The notes under the pieces were generated by a model. The model made no database searches. It was not told where the DNA came from and worked only from the letters and a program-made list of their open reading frames with translations. Made by a program: the position numbers and the translations under genes. From Paucidesulfovibrio sp050251775 (lineage in GTDB: Bacteria; Desulfobacterota; Desulfovibrionia; Desulfovibrionales; Desulfovibrionaceae), in assembly GCA_050251775.1 (NCBI GenBank), contig JBFWMD010000004.1, positions 18,829-82,828 of the forward strand: DNA of 64,000 bases, read 5' to 3'. Shown one piece after another: positions 46,434 through 54,188 of this stretch (positions are counted from its first letter, which is position 1; each line of letters begins with the position of its first letter).

Positions 46434-47302
46434 TGCACAGTGAAGATGCCAAGACGTTTCTCGCGTCGCTGCCCGAGGTGCGGCATGATCTTCCCTTTTC
46501 GCCGGGGCTGATGCATAAGCTCTTCGCCCAGACTGGGGAGAACTCGCTGGCCTCCCTGAACCAGGTGGCCGAAACCATCTCTAAGGACCAGGGCCTGACC
46601 GCCAAGATCCTGGCCGTGGCCAATTCCGCCTTCTATGGGCTTCAGGCGCGGGTTAGCACGGTGCAGCGCGCCGCGGCCGTGCTCGGGCTGGCGGAAATCC
46701 GCAACATCGTGGTGGCCTTTGGCATCCGCGCCCTGAGCCGCAAATTTTCTCTGCCCAAGTCCTTTAATCTGCTCGATTACTGGAAGCACCAGTTCTGTGT
46801 GGCCACCGTGGCCAAGGAGTTGGCGCTCCGGGCCGGAAACCCGGATGTGGCCAACCTCTTTACGGCAGGGCTGCTCCATGACCTTGGCAAGCTGATCACC
46901 GCGCTGTACCGGCCGGAACACTGGCTGGCCATGGAAGACCTGGCCAAGGTCAAAAATCTGCCGGCGCACAAGGCCGAAGACGAATACTGGGGTCTGGACC
47001 ACGGCGTGATCGGTTCCCTGGTGCTCAAATCCTGGGACTTCCCGCCGGAGCTGTACGAACCCGTGAACTGGCATCATGCCCCGCGTCTGGCCGGCGTGTT
47101 CAGCGGGGATGCGGCCATGCTCGGCATGGCGGACGCCATTGCCCGGCGCATCTTCGACGGCGTGGGCTCCGACCCTGAAGCCGAGGAGCAGATCATCAAG
47201 ACCTGTGCCCAGTTTGGCCTCGACCCCCAGGAAATTCTGGCCCAGGCCGGAGAACTGCTCAACGCCGAATCCATCGACAACGTCGTCCATCTGCTCGTCT
47301 GA
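46433..47302 (+). CDS. HDOD-domain signalling protein
   Basis: 289 residues. HDOD domain over about residues 18-215: VAETISKDQGLTAKILAVAN, STVQRAAAVLGLAEIRNI and the HD-like LLHDLGKL. HDOD proteins lack the full metal site of HD-GYP enzymes and act as regulators in signalling and motility. It sits between a TPR gene and recJ; the link to either is not known. Confidence 0.9.
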   Translation: MHSEDAKTFLASLPEVRHDLPFSPGLMHKLFAQTGENSLASLNQVAETISKDQGLTAKILAVANSAFYGLQARVSTVQRAAAVLGLAEIRNIVVAFGIRALSRKFSLPKSFNLLDYWKHQFCVATVAKELALRAGNPDVANLFTAGLLHDLGKLITALYRPEHWLAMEDLAKVKNLPAHKAEDEYWGLDHGVIGSLVLKSWDFPPELYEPVNWHHAPRLAGVFSGDAAMLGMADAIARRIFDGVGSDPEAEEQIIKTCAQFGLDPQEILAQAGELLNAESIDNVVHLLV

Positions 47303-47314
47303 ACCGGAGGGGTT

Positions 47315-49030
47315 TTGCCCAACATCTGGAAATTTCGGGAGCGGGGCGAAAGCTCCGCCCTTTGGGAGAGCATGGCCCAGGAACTGGGCGTTGCCCCGCT
47401 CATCGTGGAAATCCTCTCCAGCCGGGGGCTGACCAGCCTCGGGGAGATGGACCGTTTCCTGAGTCCGGGTCTGCGGCATCTTGCGCAGCCCGGCTGCATT
47501 CCCGGTCTGGCCGAGGCCGCGCGGGTTCTGGCCCAGGGCATTGACCGCAAGCTGCCCCTGGCGGTCTGGGGCGACTACGATGTGGACGGCGTGACCTCCA
47601 CGGCCCTGGTGATGACCTTTCTCGCGGGCCATGGCGTGGCGGTACGCCCGTTTCTGCCCAATCGGCTCAAGCACGGCTACGGCCTGAACGTGGAGGGCGT
47701 GGAACAGCTCGCTGCCGAGGGCGTGCGCCTGCTGCTCACGGTGGACTGCGGCATTTCCGATCATGAAGCCGTGGCCCGCGCGCGCGAACTGGGCATGACC
47801 GTGGTGGTTTCCGACCACCACCTGCCGGGCGAGACCCTGCCCGAGGCCCATGCCCTTTGCGATCCGCGCCTGGAATGCCCGGATGGGGAATGCGTCTGCG
47901 CGGACCTGGCCGGGGTGGGCGTGGCTTTTTTTCTCATGGCCGAGTTGAACCGGCTCCTGCCATCCAAGGTGGACGTGCGGCCCCTGCTCGATTTCGTGGC
48001 TCTGGGAACCGTGGCCGACGTGGTTCCGCTCACGGGTCAGAACCGCATACTGGTCAAGAACGGCCTGCTGCTGATCAAGGACGCGGGACGGCCCGGCATC
48101 GGCGCACTCAAGGAAGCCAGCGGCTACGACCGGCTGGCCGCGCTGGGCGCCGGGCAGATCGGTTTTGGCCTGGCCCCGCGCATCAATGCGGCCGGACGCC
48201 TGGGCGACCCGCAGACCGCCCTGGATCTGCTCCTGGCTCCGGACCTGGCCACGGCGCGGCCCCTGGCCGAAAAGCTGGACCGCATGAACGCCGAGCGCCG
48301 CAGCGAAGAGGACACCATTCTGGCCGAGGCCCTGGAGCAGGCCGAGCAGCAGCTCAAGCGTTATCCCAAAATCCTGGGCTTTGTGCTCATGGCTCCGCAC
48401 TGGCATCCCGGCATCATCGGCATTGTGGCCTCGCGCGTGGTGGAAAAATTTTATCGCCCGGCGCTGCTGCTCTGCGAGGAGGAGGGCGTGCTCAAAGGGT
48501 CGGGCCGGAGCATTTCGGAGTTCGACCTGCACGGCGCGCTCTGCGAGTGCGCGGACCTGCTGGCCGGATTCGGCGGCCACCGTCAGGCCGCCGGGCTTTC
48601 CATGCCCGCGGAAAACCTGGAGGCCCTGCGCGCCCGGTTCCACAAGGCCTGCGAGCGCCAGCTCGGGGAGGAGCCGCTGACGCCCTCGCTCAAGCTGGAC
48701 AGCGAATTGCCTCTTTCCGCAGTGGATTTCAACCTGCTCAAGAATCTCGAACAGCTCCAGCCCTTTGGCATGGGCAACCCCGAACCCGTGTTCGCCACGC
48801 CGCCCGTGCAGGTCCGCGAGCACCGCATCTTCGGCAAGAACCACGTGCGAATGACTCTGGCGGACCTGGAGGCCAAGGCCGTGCTTTCGGCCAAGGCCTG
48901 GCGCATGGCCGAGCAGTTTCCCTACGACCTCAAGGGCCGGGTGCTGCGCTTCGCCTTCACTCCCAAGATCGACCGCTTCAGCGGCGTTCCCAGGATCGAG
49001 CTGAACGTCAAGGACTGGCAGGAGAAATAG
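47315..49030 (+). CDS. recJ: single-strand-specific 5'-3' exonuclease RecJ
   Basis: 571 residues of the DHH/DHHA1 family. Motifs: WGDYDVDGVTST (about residue 88), LLTVDCGISDHE, VVVSDHHLPG (the DHH motif), and the DHHA1 GSGRSISEFDLH segment and FGGHRQAAG; a C-terminal OB-like domain follows (ELPLSAVDFNLL onwards). RecJ degrades single strands in recombination and mismatch repair. I chose the TTG at 47315 because GGAGGGG precedes it and the N-terminal sequence fits the family; there is no ATG until codon 20. Confidence 0.95.
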   Translation: MPNIWKFRERGESSALWESMAQELGVAPLIVEILSSRGLTSLGEMDRFLSPGLRHLAQPGCIPGLAEAARVLAQGIDRKLPLAVWGDYDVDGVTSTALVMTFLAGHGVAVRPFLPNRLKHGYGLNVEGVEQLAAEGVRLLLTVDCGISDHEAVARARELGMTVVVSDHHLPGETLPEAHALCDPRLECPDGECVCADLAGVGVAFFLMAELNRLLPSKVDVRPLLDFVALGTVADVVPLTGQNRILVKNGLLLIKDAGRPGIGALKEASGYDRLAALGAGQIGFGLAPRINAAGRLGDPQTALDLLLAPDLATARPLAEKLDRMNAERRSEEDTILAEALEQAEQQLKRYPKILGFVLMAPHWHPGIIGIVASRVVEKFYRPALLLCEEEGVLKGSGRSISEFDLHGALCECADLLAGFGGHRQAAGLSMPAENLEALRARFHKACERQLGEEPLTPSLKLDSELPLSAVDFNLLKNLEQLQPFGMGNPEPVFATPPVQVREHRIFGKNHVRMTLADLEAKAVLSAKAWRMAEQFPYDLKGRVLRFAFTPKIDRFSGVPRIELNVKDWQEK

Positions 49031-49179
49031 GCGGGCAGAGTGTGAAACGTGCCCCCAGGCCAGGGAAGCGGTGGGGTCCAGCGGACTTTTCGGCAGACCT
49101 GCCCGCGTTTTTTGACCTCCTCTTCGGGGAGCCGCCGCTTCCAACGCACCAGCTGCTTCTTGCCCTGAGATTTGTCCCG

Positions 49180-49268
49180 CCCGCCGCGCCAATGGGGTCT
49201 TTGGCTGTGAAGCGCCCGGTGTCCGCGATTGTCATCGGATAGGGGGTGTCAGCCGAAGCGGACAATTT
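49180..49268 (-). pseudogene. degenerate fragment of the Rhs core end
   Basis: On the minus strand the frame reads DTGRFTAKDPIGAAGG, the end of an Rhs core. At DNA level 49180-49220 matches 50281-50321 of the larger Rhs fragment with one difference in 41 bases, and similarity resumes at about 49250-49266 (CAGCCGAAGCGGACAA vs CAGCCAAAGCGGACAA) after a 10-nt length difference that breaks the frame. It is therefore a decayed second copy. The DNA from the recJ stop to 49179 shows nothing I recognise, apart from a T-run at 49108-49113 after CTGCCCGC. Confidence 0.75.
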
Positions 49269-49271
49269 AAC

Positions 49272-49925
49272 CTACAGCTTGTTATAAGTCGCAAGTAGTT
49301 TGTGACTGCAAACGTTACAACAGCAAAGGATACTGAACTCCTGTGCTACAACTGGCAATAAAGGCAATCCTGCACTATAGTGCATTACGTTGCTGCTGCC
49401 TGCCATGCTGAATGCGAGCATAAATAAAGTTATCACAACTATGAAGTATAAAACATCCATTTTCTCGCGATGTTGGCGTAACCATCCCCTGGATGGAAGC
49501 ACTTTATCTTCATATATGAGTCTAACAAATTTCGGAGTTAGCAGCATGAATCCTGTTGCTGAAACAACGATTGCGATTCCATGCCACAGAAATCGTAGCA
49601 AGCTTGAACAGCCGACAGTTACGACAGAAATAATGAAATGCGGTATGAATAATAGCAGCAAGACCAATGCTGAAAAGATGAGCAGATATCGAGTGTTTTT
49701 TTTCCCCATACGTTTGTTGATGCTAATTGTTAAATATATGTATATATTGGCAAGGTAGCTTGCAACGCTTACAAAAAATAGTAATGCTTCATTTTTTGCG
49801 GAGGAGTCAATTATGCTGCGGGAAGTGCCGATAATAATGCCGAATATGCAGCCAAGAAGAATAATTGTTCTCGCATTTTTCAACGTTCCCTTTAACCTTG
49901 GACGCGTGTTGCTTTTGAGCGTCAT
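49272..49925 (-). CDS. AT-rich membrane protein, possible immunity partner of the Rhs tip
   Basis: 217 residues with five to six hydrophobic segments (about residues 20-40, 47-67, 80-103, 107-130, 155-178 and near 190). No family recognised. Its base composition is far more AT-rich than anything else in the window. It lies 48 bp after the Rhs stop on the same strand, the place where Rhs systems carry the immunity gene for the toxic C-terminal tip, and it is flanked by two copies of the Rhs core end. GAGGT lies five bases before the ATG. The immunity role is inferred from position only; a membrane immunity protein would fit a tip acting on membranes or in the periplasm. Confidence 0.6.
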   Translation of the reverse strand: MTLKSNTRPRLKGTLKNARTIILLGCIFGIIIGTSRSIIDSSAKNEALLFFVSVASYLANIYIYLTISINKRMGKKNTRYLLIFSALVLLLLFIPHFIISVVTVGCSSLLRFLWHGIAIVVSATGFMLLTPKFVRLIYEDKVLPSRGWLRQHREKMDVLYFIVVITLFMLAFSMAGSSNVMHYSAGLPLLPVVAQEFSILCCCNVCSHKLLATYNKL

Positions 49926-49942
49926 GCCTACCTCATTATGCG

Positions 49943-49966
49943 GCGAGGTCGCTTTCGCGACCTCGC
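49943..49966 (-). promoter_or_regulatory. perfect GAAA-capped hairpin between the Rhs fragment and the membrane-protein gene
   Basis: Minus-strand RNA would fold as GCGAGGTCGC-GAAA-GCGACCTCGC: ten perfect pairs and a GNRA tetraloop. There is no T-run after it, so it is not a standard terminator; it may protect, process or modulate the mRNA between the two coding regions. Confidence 0.7.
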
Positions 49967-49973
49967 TTCAGAT

Positions 49974-51026
49974 CTAGTTTTCATCCCGATTGCCGTATCT
50001 GTTTTCAGATATTTTGTGTGTATTCTTGTCCACAGTATCAAGATACCATTTTCCGGCTTTCTTGGCTCCTTCCAACGCTTCGTCTGCATATTCTTTCCCA
50101 TAATTGACAGCAACTTCGTAAAGACCGGCGGCACTGGGTGTTCCCGTATCCAACCAGGGTTCAGTATACTTCCACGCTTTGGCGCCGAGATCCATGAGGC
50201 GATACCATGGATTCAACCCCTTCGGATCCCGCCCATTGACCGGATCATCCAGGCAGTATCCATACCAGTCCGAATCTCCGCCCGCCGCTCCAATGGGGTC
50301 TTTGGCTGTGAAGCGCCCGGTATCGGGGTCGTAGTCCCTCCAGCCAAAGCGGACAAGTCCGGTATCCCGGTCGTGCAGGCCTCCCGCAAAACCGATCGGC
50401 GAGTGCAGATACGGATTGCCATCCTTAACCACATTGCCGAAAGCGTCGTACAGAATCTCCTTTACCATGCCTTCTGTGGGAAACTCAACCACCCGCACGC
50501 TGCCAATCTGGTCCGTATGCAAAAGGATTTCCGCGTGTTGATCCTGGCTGTGCGCGAACAATCCCATGGGGTGTCCGTCCTGGCTATAGGCCACTTCCCA
50601 CCATTGCCCGCCCGCAACGTCCACGTGGGACCAGGCCGCCAGATGCGCACGGTCCTTCCAGCGGAACCGCTCTGTCAGCCTGCCGTTTACGTATTTCGCG
50701 TTGCGCAGGCCTTGATCGTCGTGGGTGTATTCCACAACCCGGCCATCGAACAGTTCCACGGCCAGGAGTCGGTAGTCAGGCGCGTAATGATAGCGCGTCT
50801 CGCCTTGCAGCGTGACTTTGCGACTGCGAAAGCCTCTATTGTCATGTTCGTAGCGTGCATCCCCGGCCTGGAGCAGACGATTGTCCGAACCGTAGCGGAA
50901 AACCCGGTCCATTTGCCCGCGCAGAGGCACATAGTCCTCGGCCCGGCGGCCCTGTAGGATTTGCCTCCGGCGGCCGGGGCCCGCGGCCCCGGACCCCATT
51001 CTGCGCCAAAGCTCGATGCTGCGCAT
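49974..51026 (-). CDS. 5'-truncated Rhs protein: end of the YD-repeat core plus variable tip
   Basis: 350 codons against well over 1000 in a full Rhs. Homology starts at about residue 28 (RAEDYVPLRG). YD-type repeats follow (RVFRYGSDNRLLQAGDARY, TRYHYAPDYRLLAVELF) and then the conserved core end: ILYDAFGNVV, GLVRFGWRDYDPDTGRF, AKDPIGAAGG and DPVNGRDPKGL (about 268-272). The remaining 79 residues (from NPWYRLMD) are the variable tip, where Rhs proteins carry a toxin; I do not recognise its fold. The first 27 codons read through a GC-rich palindrome and are not Rhs-like, so the 5' part has been lost and this is probably a dead or silent cassette. No secretion genes (VgrG, T6SS) are near. Confidence 0.8.
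   Translation of the reverse strand: MRSIELWRRMGSGAAGPGRRRQILQGRRAEDYVPLRGQMDRVFRYGSDNRLLQAGDARYEHDNRGFRSRKVTLQGETRYHYAPDYRLLAVELFDGRVVEYTHDDQGLRNAKYVNGRLTERFRWKDRAHLAAWSHVDVAGGQWWEVAYSQDGHPMGLFAHSQDQHAEILLHTDQIGSVRVVEFPTEGMVKEILYDAFGNVVKDGNPYLHSPIGFAGGLHDRDTGLVRFGWRDYDPDTGRFTAKDPIGAAGGDSDWYGYCLDDPVNGRDPKGLNPWYRLMDLGAKAWKYTEPWLDTGTPSAAGLYEVAVNYGKEYADEALEGAKKAGKWYLDTVDKNTHKISENRYGNRDEN
50974..50992. repeat. GC-rich palindrome at the Rhs truncation point (REP-like)
   Basis: CCGGGGCC-CGC-GGCCCCGG in the setting CTCCGGCGG ... ACCCC. Palindromic intergenic elements of this style are common in Desulfovibrio-like genomes. It marks the place where Rhs homology ends. Confidence 0.5.
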
Positions 51027-51115
51027 CTGCGCTTCGGCGCGGATGACGCAAAATGCCCTTATGTCGTCAGTCTGTCTTGTGGCGGGAAGGTATGCCGATC
51101 AGTGGCAGTGCATTG

Positions 51116-51177
51116 TAACGTTGATTGCCCGCCGCGCAATGTCGGATGTTCAATGCGGCGGGATTTCCGCAACGTTA
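51116..51177. repeat. 62-bp interrupted inverted repeat
   Basis: Outer arms TAACGTT (51116-51122) and AACGTTA (51171-51177); inner arms CCCGCCGC (51128-51135) and GCGGCGGG (51155-51162). It could form a cruciform or mark the edge of a small mobile element. Confidence 0.5.
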
Positions 51178-51225
51178 ACCCTGGTTTTGGGGCCGGGATA
51201 AAAATGGAACGAAAATGGAAAGCAA

Positions 51226-51263
51226 AAGGACGAATTTTCCCTGTTGACAGGAAATTCGTCTTT
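51226..51263 (-). terminator. probable terminator of the lipB-lipA transcript
   Basis: Stem GACGAATTT/AAATTCGTC (51229-51237 with 51252-51260) continued by CCTG/CAGG around loop TTGA, with a 2-base bulge. On the minus strand it is followed by CTTTTGCTTT. It lies about 95 bp after the lipA stop. Confidence 0.5.
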
Positions 51264-51356
51264 CAGTTTCGAAGAATGGAATGAAAGGGATTCCGTCGGG
51301 TTGGGGACAGGGCTGTTCGCTTCAGCCCGGCGCGGCCCGTTGGTCCGGCATGGTGT

Positions 51357-52238
51357 CTAGTGGTCGGATTTATCCAGAAACTTCGATGCGTTGTAGCTGC
51401 TGCGCACTAGCGGCGCGCAGTACATCCGCGGCACGCCCATGTTCCGTCCGGCCTCGGCGTATTGCTCGAAAACGTCCGGATGCACGTAGCGCCGCACCTC
51501 GGGGTGCTCCCGCGTGGGCCGCATGTACTGGCCGATGGTCACGATGTCGCAGCGCACCCTGGCGAGGTCGCGCACTGCGAGCAGCAAGGCCTCGTCCGTT
51601 TCGCCCAGGCCGACCATCAGCCCCGACTTGGTGGGGGTGTCTGGCGCCATTTCCTTGGAGCGGGCCAGCAGTTCCAGGCTCTGGCCGTAGTCCGCCTGGG
51701 GCCGGATGCGCTGGTAGAGTCCGGGCACGGTCTCCAGGTTGTGGTTGAGAATGTCCGGCCCGGCTTCGAGCACCGTGGCCAGGGCGGCGCTGTCGCCGCG
51801 AAAGTCCGGGATGAGCACTTCCACGGTACAGCCGGGCAGGGAGGCCCGCAGGGCGCGGATTGTTGCGGCGAAATGCCCGGCTCCGCCATCCGGCAGGTCG
51901 TCGCGGGTCACAGAGGTCACGACCACATGCCGCAGCCCGAGCCGCCCGGCCCCTTCGGCCACGCGGCGCGGCTCGTCCGGGTCCAGAGGCTGCGCATGGC
52001 CGGGCGTGATGTTGCAGAAGGCGCAGTTGCGCGTGCATTGGTTGCCCATGATCATGAACGTGGCCACCTTGCGCGAAAAACACTCCCAGCAGTTCGGGCA
52101 CTTGGCGCTCTGGCAGACCGTGTTCAGGTGCAGATCCTGGAGCAGCTCGCGTGTGCCCGCGAAATTCGGGCTTTCAGGCAGTTTGACTCTAAGCCAGGGT
52201 GGGATGCGCAACAGCTTGGAATTCTTTTCGGAAGACAT
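51357..52238 (-). CDS. lipA: lipoyl synthase
   Basis: 293 residues; inserts two sulfurs into octanoyl groups of lipoyl domains. Auxiliary cluster CQSAKCPNCWECF (about residues 42-54) and radical SAM cluster CTRNCAFC (about 68-75) are complete, and the C-terminal RSSYNASKF provides the Ser ligand of the auxiliary cluster. AGGAGG lies six bases before the ATG at 52238, inside the end of lipB: the two genes overlap by 50 bases in different frames. Confidence 0.98.
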   Translation of the reverse strand: MSSEKNSKLLRIPPWLRVKLPESPNFAGTRELLQDLHLNTVCQSAKCPNCWECFSRKVATFMIMGNQCTRNCAFCNITPGHAQPLDPDEPRRVAEGAGRLGLRHVVVTSVTRDDLPDGGAGHFAATIRALRASLPGCTVEVLIPDFRGDSAALATVLEAGPDILNHNLETVPGLYQRIRPQADYGQSLELLARSKEMAPDTPTKSGLMVGLGETDEALLLAVRDLARVRCDIVTIGQYMRPTREHPEVRRYVHPDVFEQYAEAGRNMGVPRMYCAPLVRSSYNASKFLDKSDH

Positions 52239-52821
52239 CCTTGACCTCCTGCATGGAAAGCGCGCGTCCGGACTCGGCTTCGAGCGAGGTGGGCCGCGCC
52301 CCCAGGATACCGCATGGGGTGATCAGTTCGAAGAGTGTGGTGTCGGAGCCGACGTTCAGGGCAAGCCCGTGGTAGCTGACCCATTTCCTCACGGCGATGC
52401 CGATGGAGCAGAGCTTGCCCTGGCTGGTCCAGACGCCGGGATGCCCGTGGCGCCGTTTCGCGGCCACGCTGAAACGGGCCGCAGTGCGGATGACGCTTTC
52501 CTCCAGATCGTGGAAGAACTGCTTCAGTCCGCCGGGGCGCTTCTCCACGGGCAGAATGGGGTAGCCCACGAGTTGGCCCGGAAAATGGCAGGTGATGTTT
52601 CCGCCCCGTGTGGTCTGGACCAGCTCGATGTTGCGTTCGCGCAAAAAAGCCTCGGATACGTGCAGGTTGGCGAGGCCGCCTTGGCGGCCCAGGGTGATCA
52701 CCGGGGGATGTTCCAGCAGGAAAAGCGTTGGTTCTCCGCCGTTGAGCACCTGTGCATGGGTGCGAAGTTGCAGTTCAAGCGCTTCTTTGTAGCTGATTGT
52801 TCCGAGGTCGAGAATCTTCAT
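52189..52821 (-). CDS. lipB: lipoyl(octanoyl) transferase
   Basis: 210 residues; moves octanoyl from acyl carrier protein to lipoyl domains. RGGNITCHFPGQLVGYPIL (the usual RGGDVTYHGPGQ region), catalytic Lys in GKLCSIGI and catalytic Cys in ITPCGILG are present. The ATG at 52821 overlaps the stop of the upstream rsm22-like gene (ATGA). A longer open frame upstream runs antisense-free but is only composition-driven. lipB-lipA gives the full lipoate synthesis pathway. Confidence 0.95.
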   Translation of the reverse strand: MKILDLGTISYKEALELQLRTHAQVLNGGEPTLFLLEHPPVITLGRQGGLANLHVSEAFLRERNIELVQTTRGGNITCHFPGQLVGYPILPVEKRPGGLKQFFHDLEESVIRTAARFSVAAKRRHGHPGVWTSQGKLCSIGIAVRKWVSYHGLALNVGSDTTLFELITPCGILGARPTSLEAESGRALSMQEVKDVFRKEFQAVAHPTLA

Positions 52822-54188
52822 GGCTTCTTTCGGGTGCGCTGCTTGGCCGGGCCGGTTTTCTTGTCCCGACTCGATTTGGGCGCGCGTTCCGTCTTCCCTT
52901 TTTGTCCGCCCAAACCAGAGCTTTTGCCGGATTTTCGCGGGGTCGTGTCTGTATGCGCGTGTGAATCGCCGCGCTTTTGGCGGGGGTGGGCGGGTTTGTC
53001 CGTGGAGGCGGATTTCTCGGCCACGGGCTGCACGGGGCGCGGCTTGTGCGGCGGGTCCAGCGGCAGGACCAGCGCGCCGGACTTGGGATCGTGCTCCACC
53101 TGTTCCGGCCATTCCGGTTCGAGCAGGTCGCCGGGCCAGCCGCCCCGGCTGAGGTGCGGGGCCTGGATGAGCACCAGTCCCCGCTCGCAGCAGCCGTATT
53201 GGCCCGTGCCCTCGGGCAGGGGGAAGATGTTCGACACGGCGCGCACGAGGTTTGATTGCTCCACGGGAGCGCGGCTCATGAGCAGGAAGCTGATACTCGT
53301 GTCGTTTTTGGGCAGGCCCGCGCGGTTGGAAAGGGCCTGGAGCCAGCGCGGAACCCCGGTGACCGGCAGGCGGAAGTGACACCAGGGCTTGTTGCCCACG
53401 CCGGGCATGGGGCACTCGGAAAAGTGCGGACAGGGAGAGAGCGGCGCGAAGCCCTGGTCCAGGCAGGCGCTACGCAGATGGGAGAGGATGGTTCCGGAGC
53501 GGCGCGTTCCCGGTTCGATGACCAGCAGCTTGCCGTCCTCGGCCAGATTTTTGCGCAGAATGGAGGTTACGCGCTCGGCCTGGGTGGGCAGGCTTCCGCC
53601 CGGTCCCCATTGCAGCTCGTTCAGGGCGTTGGCCGCCACGAGCAGGTCGGCGCGGCCCCGGATTTCCGTGTGCATGGGTCCTTTGACCAGATCGATCTTC
53701 CAGGGCAGCTTTTCGCCCGCCATTTCGCGCAGCAGGGCTAGGCCGTCGCGCATGATGCCGGGGGTGCGGTCCACGCAGACCAGACGCAGGGGCCGCTCGC
53801 GCAGTTCGGGCAGGGCGATCCAGAGGGCCAGGGGCACGGTCAGCGGGCCGGAACCCAGGTCCGCCACAGTGGCGTTCTCGGCGGGCGCAAGGCCCAGGCC
53901 GTCCCGCTCCAGCCCCTGGAAGAGCCGTACCAGCCGGTAGAGGTTCCAGGGCAGGAAATAGCGCAGATACGCGGTGCGGCTGGCCGGGTGGCCCATGTAG
54001 TCGCTGTTGATTTCGCCGCGTTCCTCCGTGAGCATTCGGGAGAGGTCTCGAATGCCGTAGGGCAGGGTTTCGCGATGTTTGCCTTTGAGGGGGTGGATTT
54101 TGTCCAGAGCACGGCCAAAAACGGCCAGATGCGCGGTCACGGTTTCGTTGGGCTTGGGAAAGAGGGTGGAAAGACGCTTAGCGGACAT
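52818..54188 (-). CDS. Rsm22-like methyltransferase-fold protein
   Basis: 456 residues. A SAM-dependent methyltransferase fold (VADLGSGPLTVPLAL, then LVAANALNEL, LLVIEPGTRRSG) and a Cys cluster CPHFSECPMPGVGNKPWCHF resemble the mitochondrial small-subunit protein Rsm22, thought to act in ribosome assembly. The C-terminal 90 residues are a basic Lys/Pro/Ser-rich low-complexity tail likely to bind RNA. The N-terminus (RLSTLFPKPNETVTAHLA, ERGEINSDYM) fits the family. The start overlaps the end of the RACo-like gene by 11 bases. Confidence 0.8.
   Translation of the reverse strand: MSAKRLSTLFPKPNETVTAHLAVFGRALDKIHPLKGKHRETLPYGIRDLSRMLTEERGEINSDYMGHPASRTAYLRYFLPWNLYRLVRLFQGLERDGLGLAPAENATVADLGSGPLTVPLALWIALPELRERPLRLVCVDRTPGIMRDGLALLREMAGEKLPWKIDLVKGPMHTEIRGRADLLVAANALNELQWGPGGSLPTQAERVTSILRKNLAEDGKLLVIEPGTRRSGTILSHLRSACLDQGFAPLSPCPHFSECPMPGVGNKPWCHFRLPVTGVPRWLQALSNRAGLPKNDTSISFLLMSRAPVEQSNLVRAVSNIFPLPEGTGQYGCCERGLVLIQAPHLSRGGWPGDLLEPEWPEQVEHDPKSGALVLPLDPPHKPRPVQPVAEKSASTDKPAHPRQKRGDSHAHTDTTPRKSGKSSGLGGQKGKTERAPKSSRDKKTGPAKQRTRKKP

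Larger units (their letters stand above)
51027..51356. other. 330-bp gap between the Rhs fragment and lipA
   Basis: No gene seen. It holds a 62-bp dyad (51116-51177) and a terminator-like hairpin (51226-51263), each listed separately. The second half is AT-rich for this genome. Confidence 0.6.

Noticed and set aside
49008..49265. Intact 85-residue gene containing the Rhs core end
   Set aside because: The Rhs-like part is a frameshifted remnant and the rest reads antisense into recJ, so it was listed as a pseudogene fragment only.
51116..51177. Integron attC site
   Set aside because: The arms do not fit the RYYYAAC/GTTRRRY core and no integrase or cassette is near.
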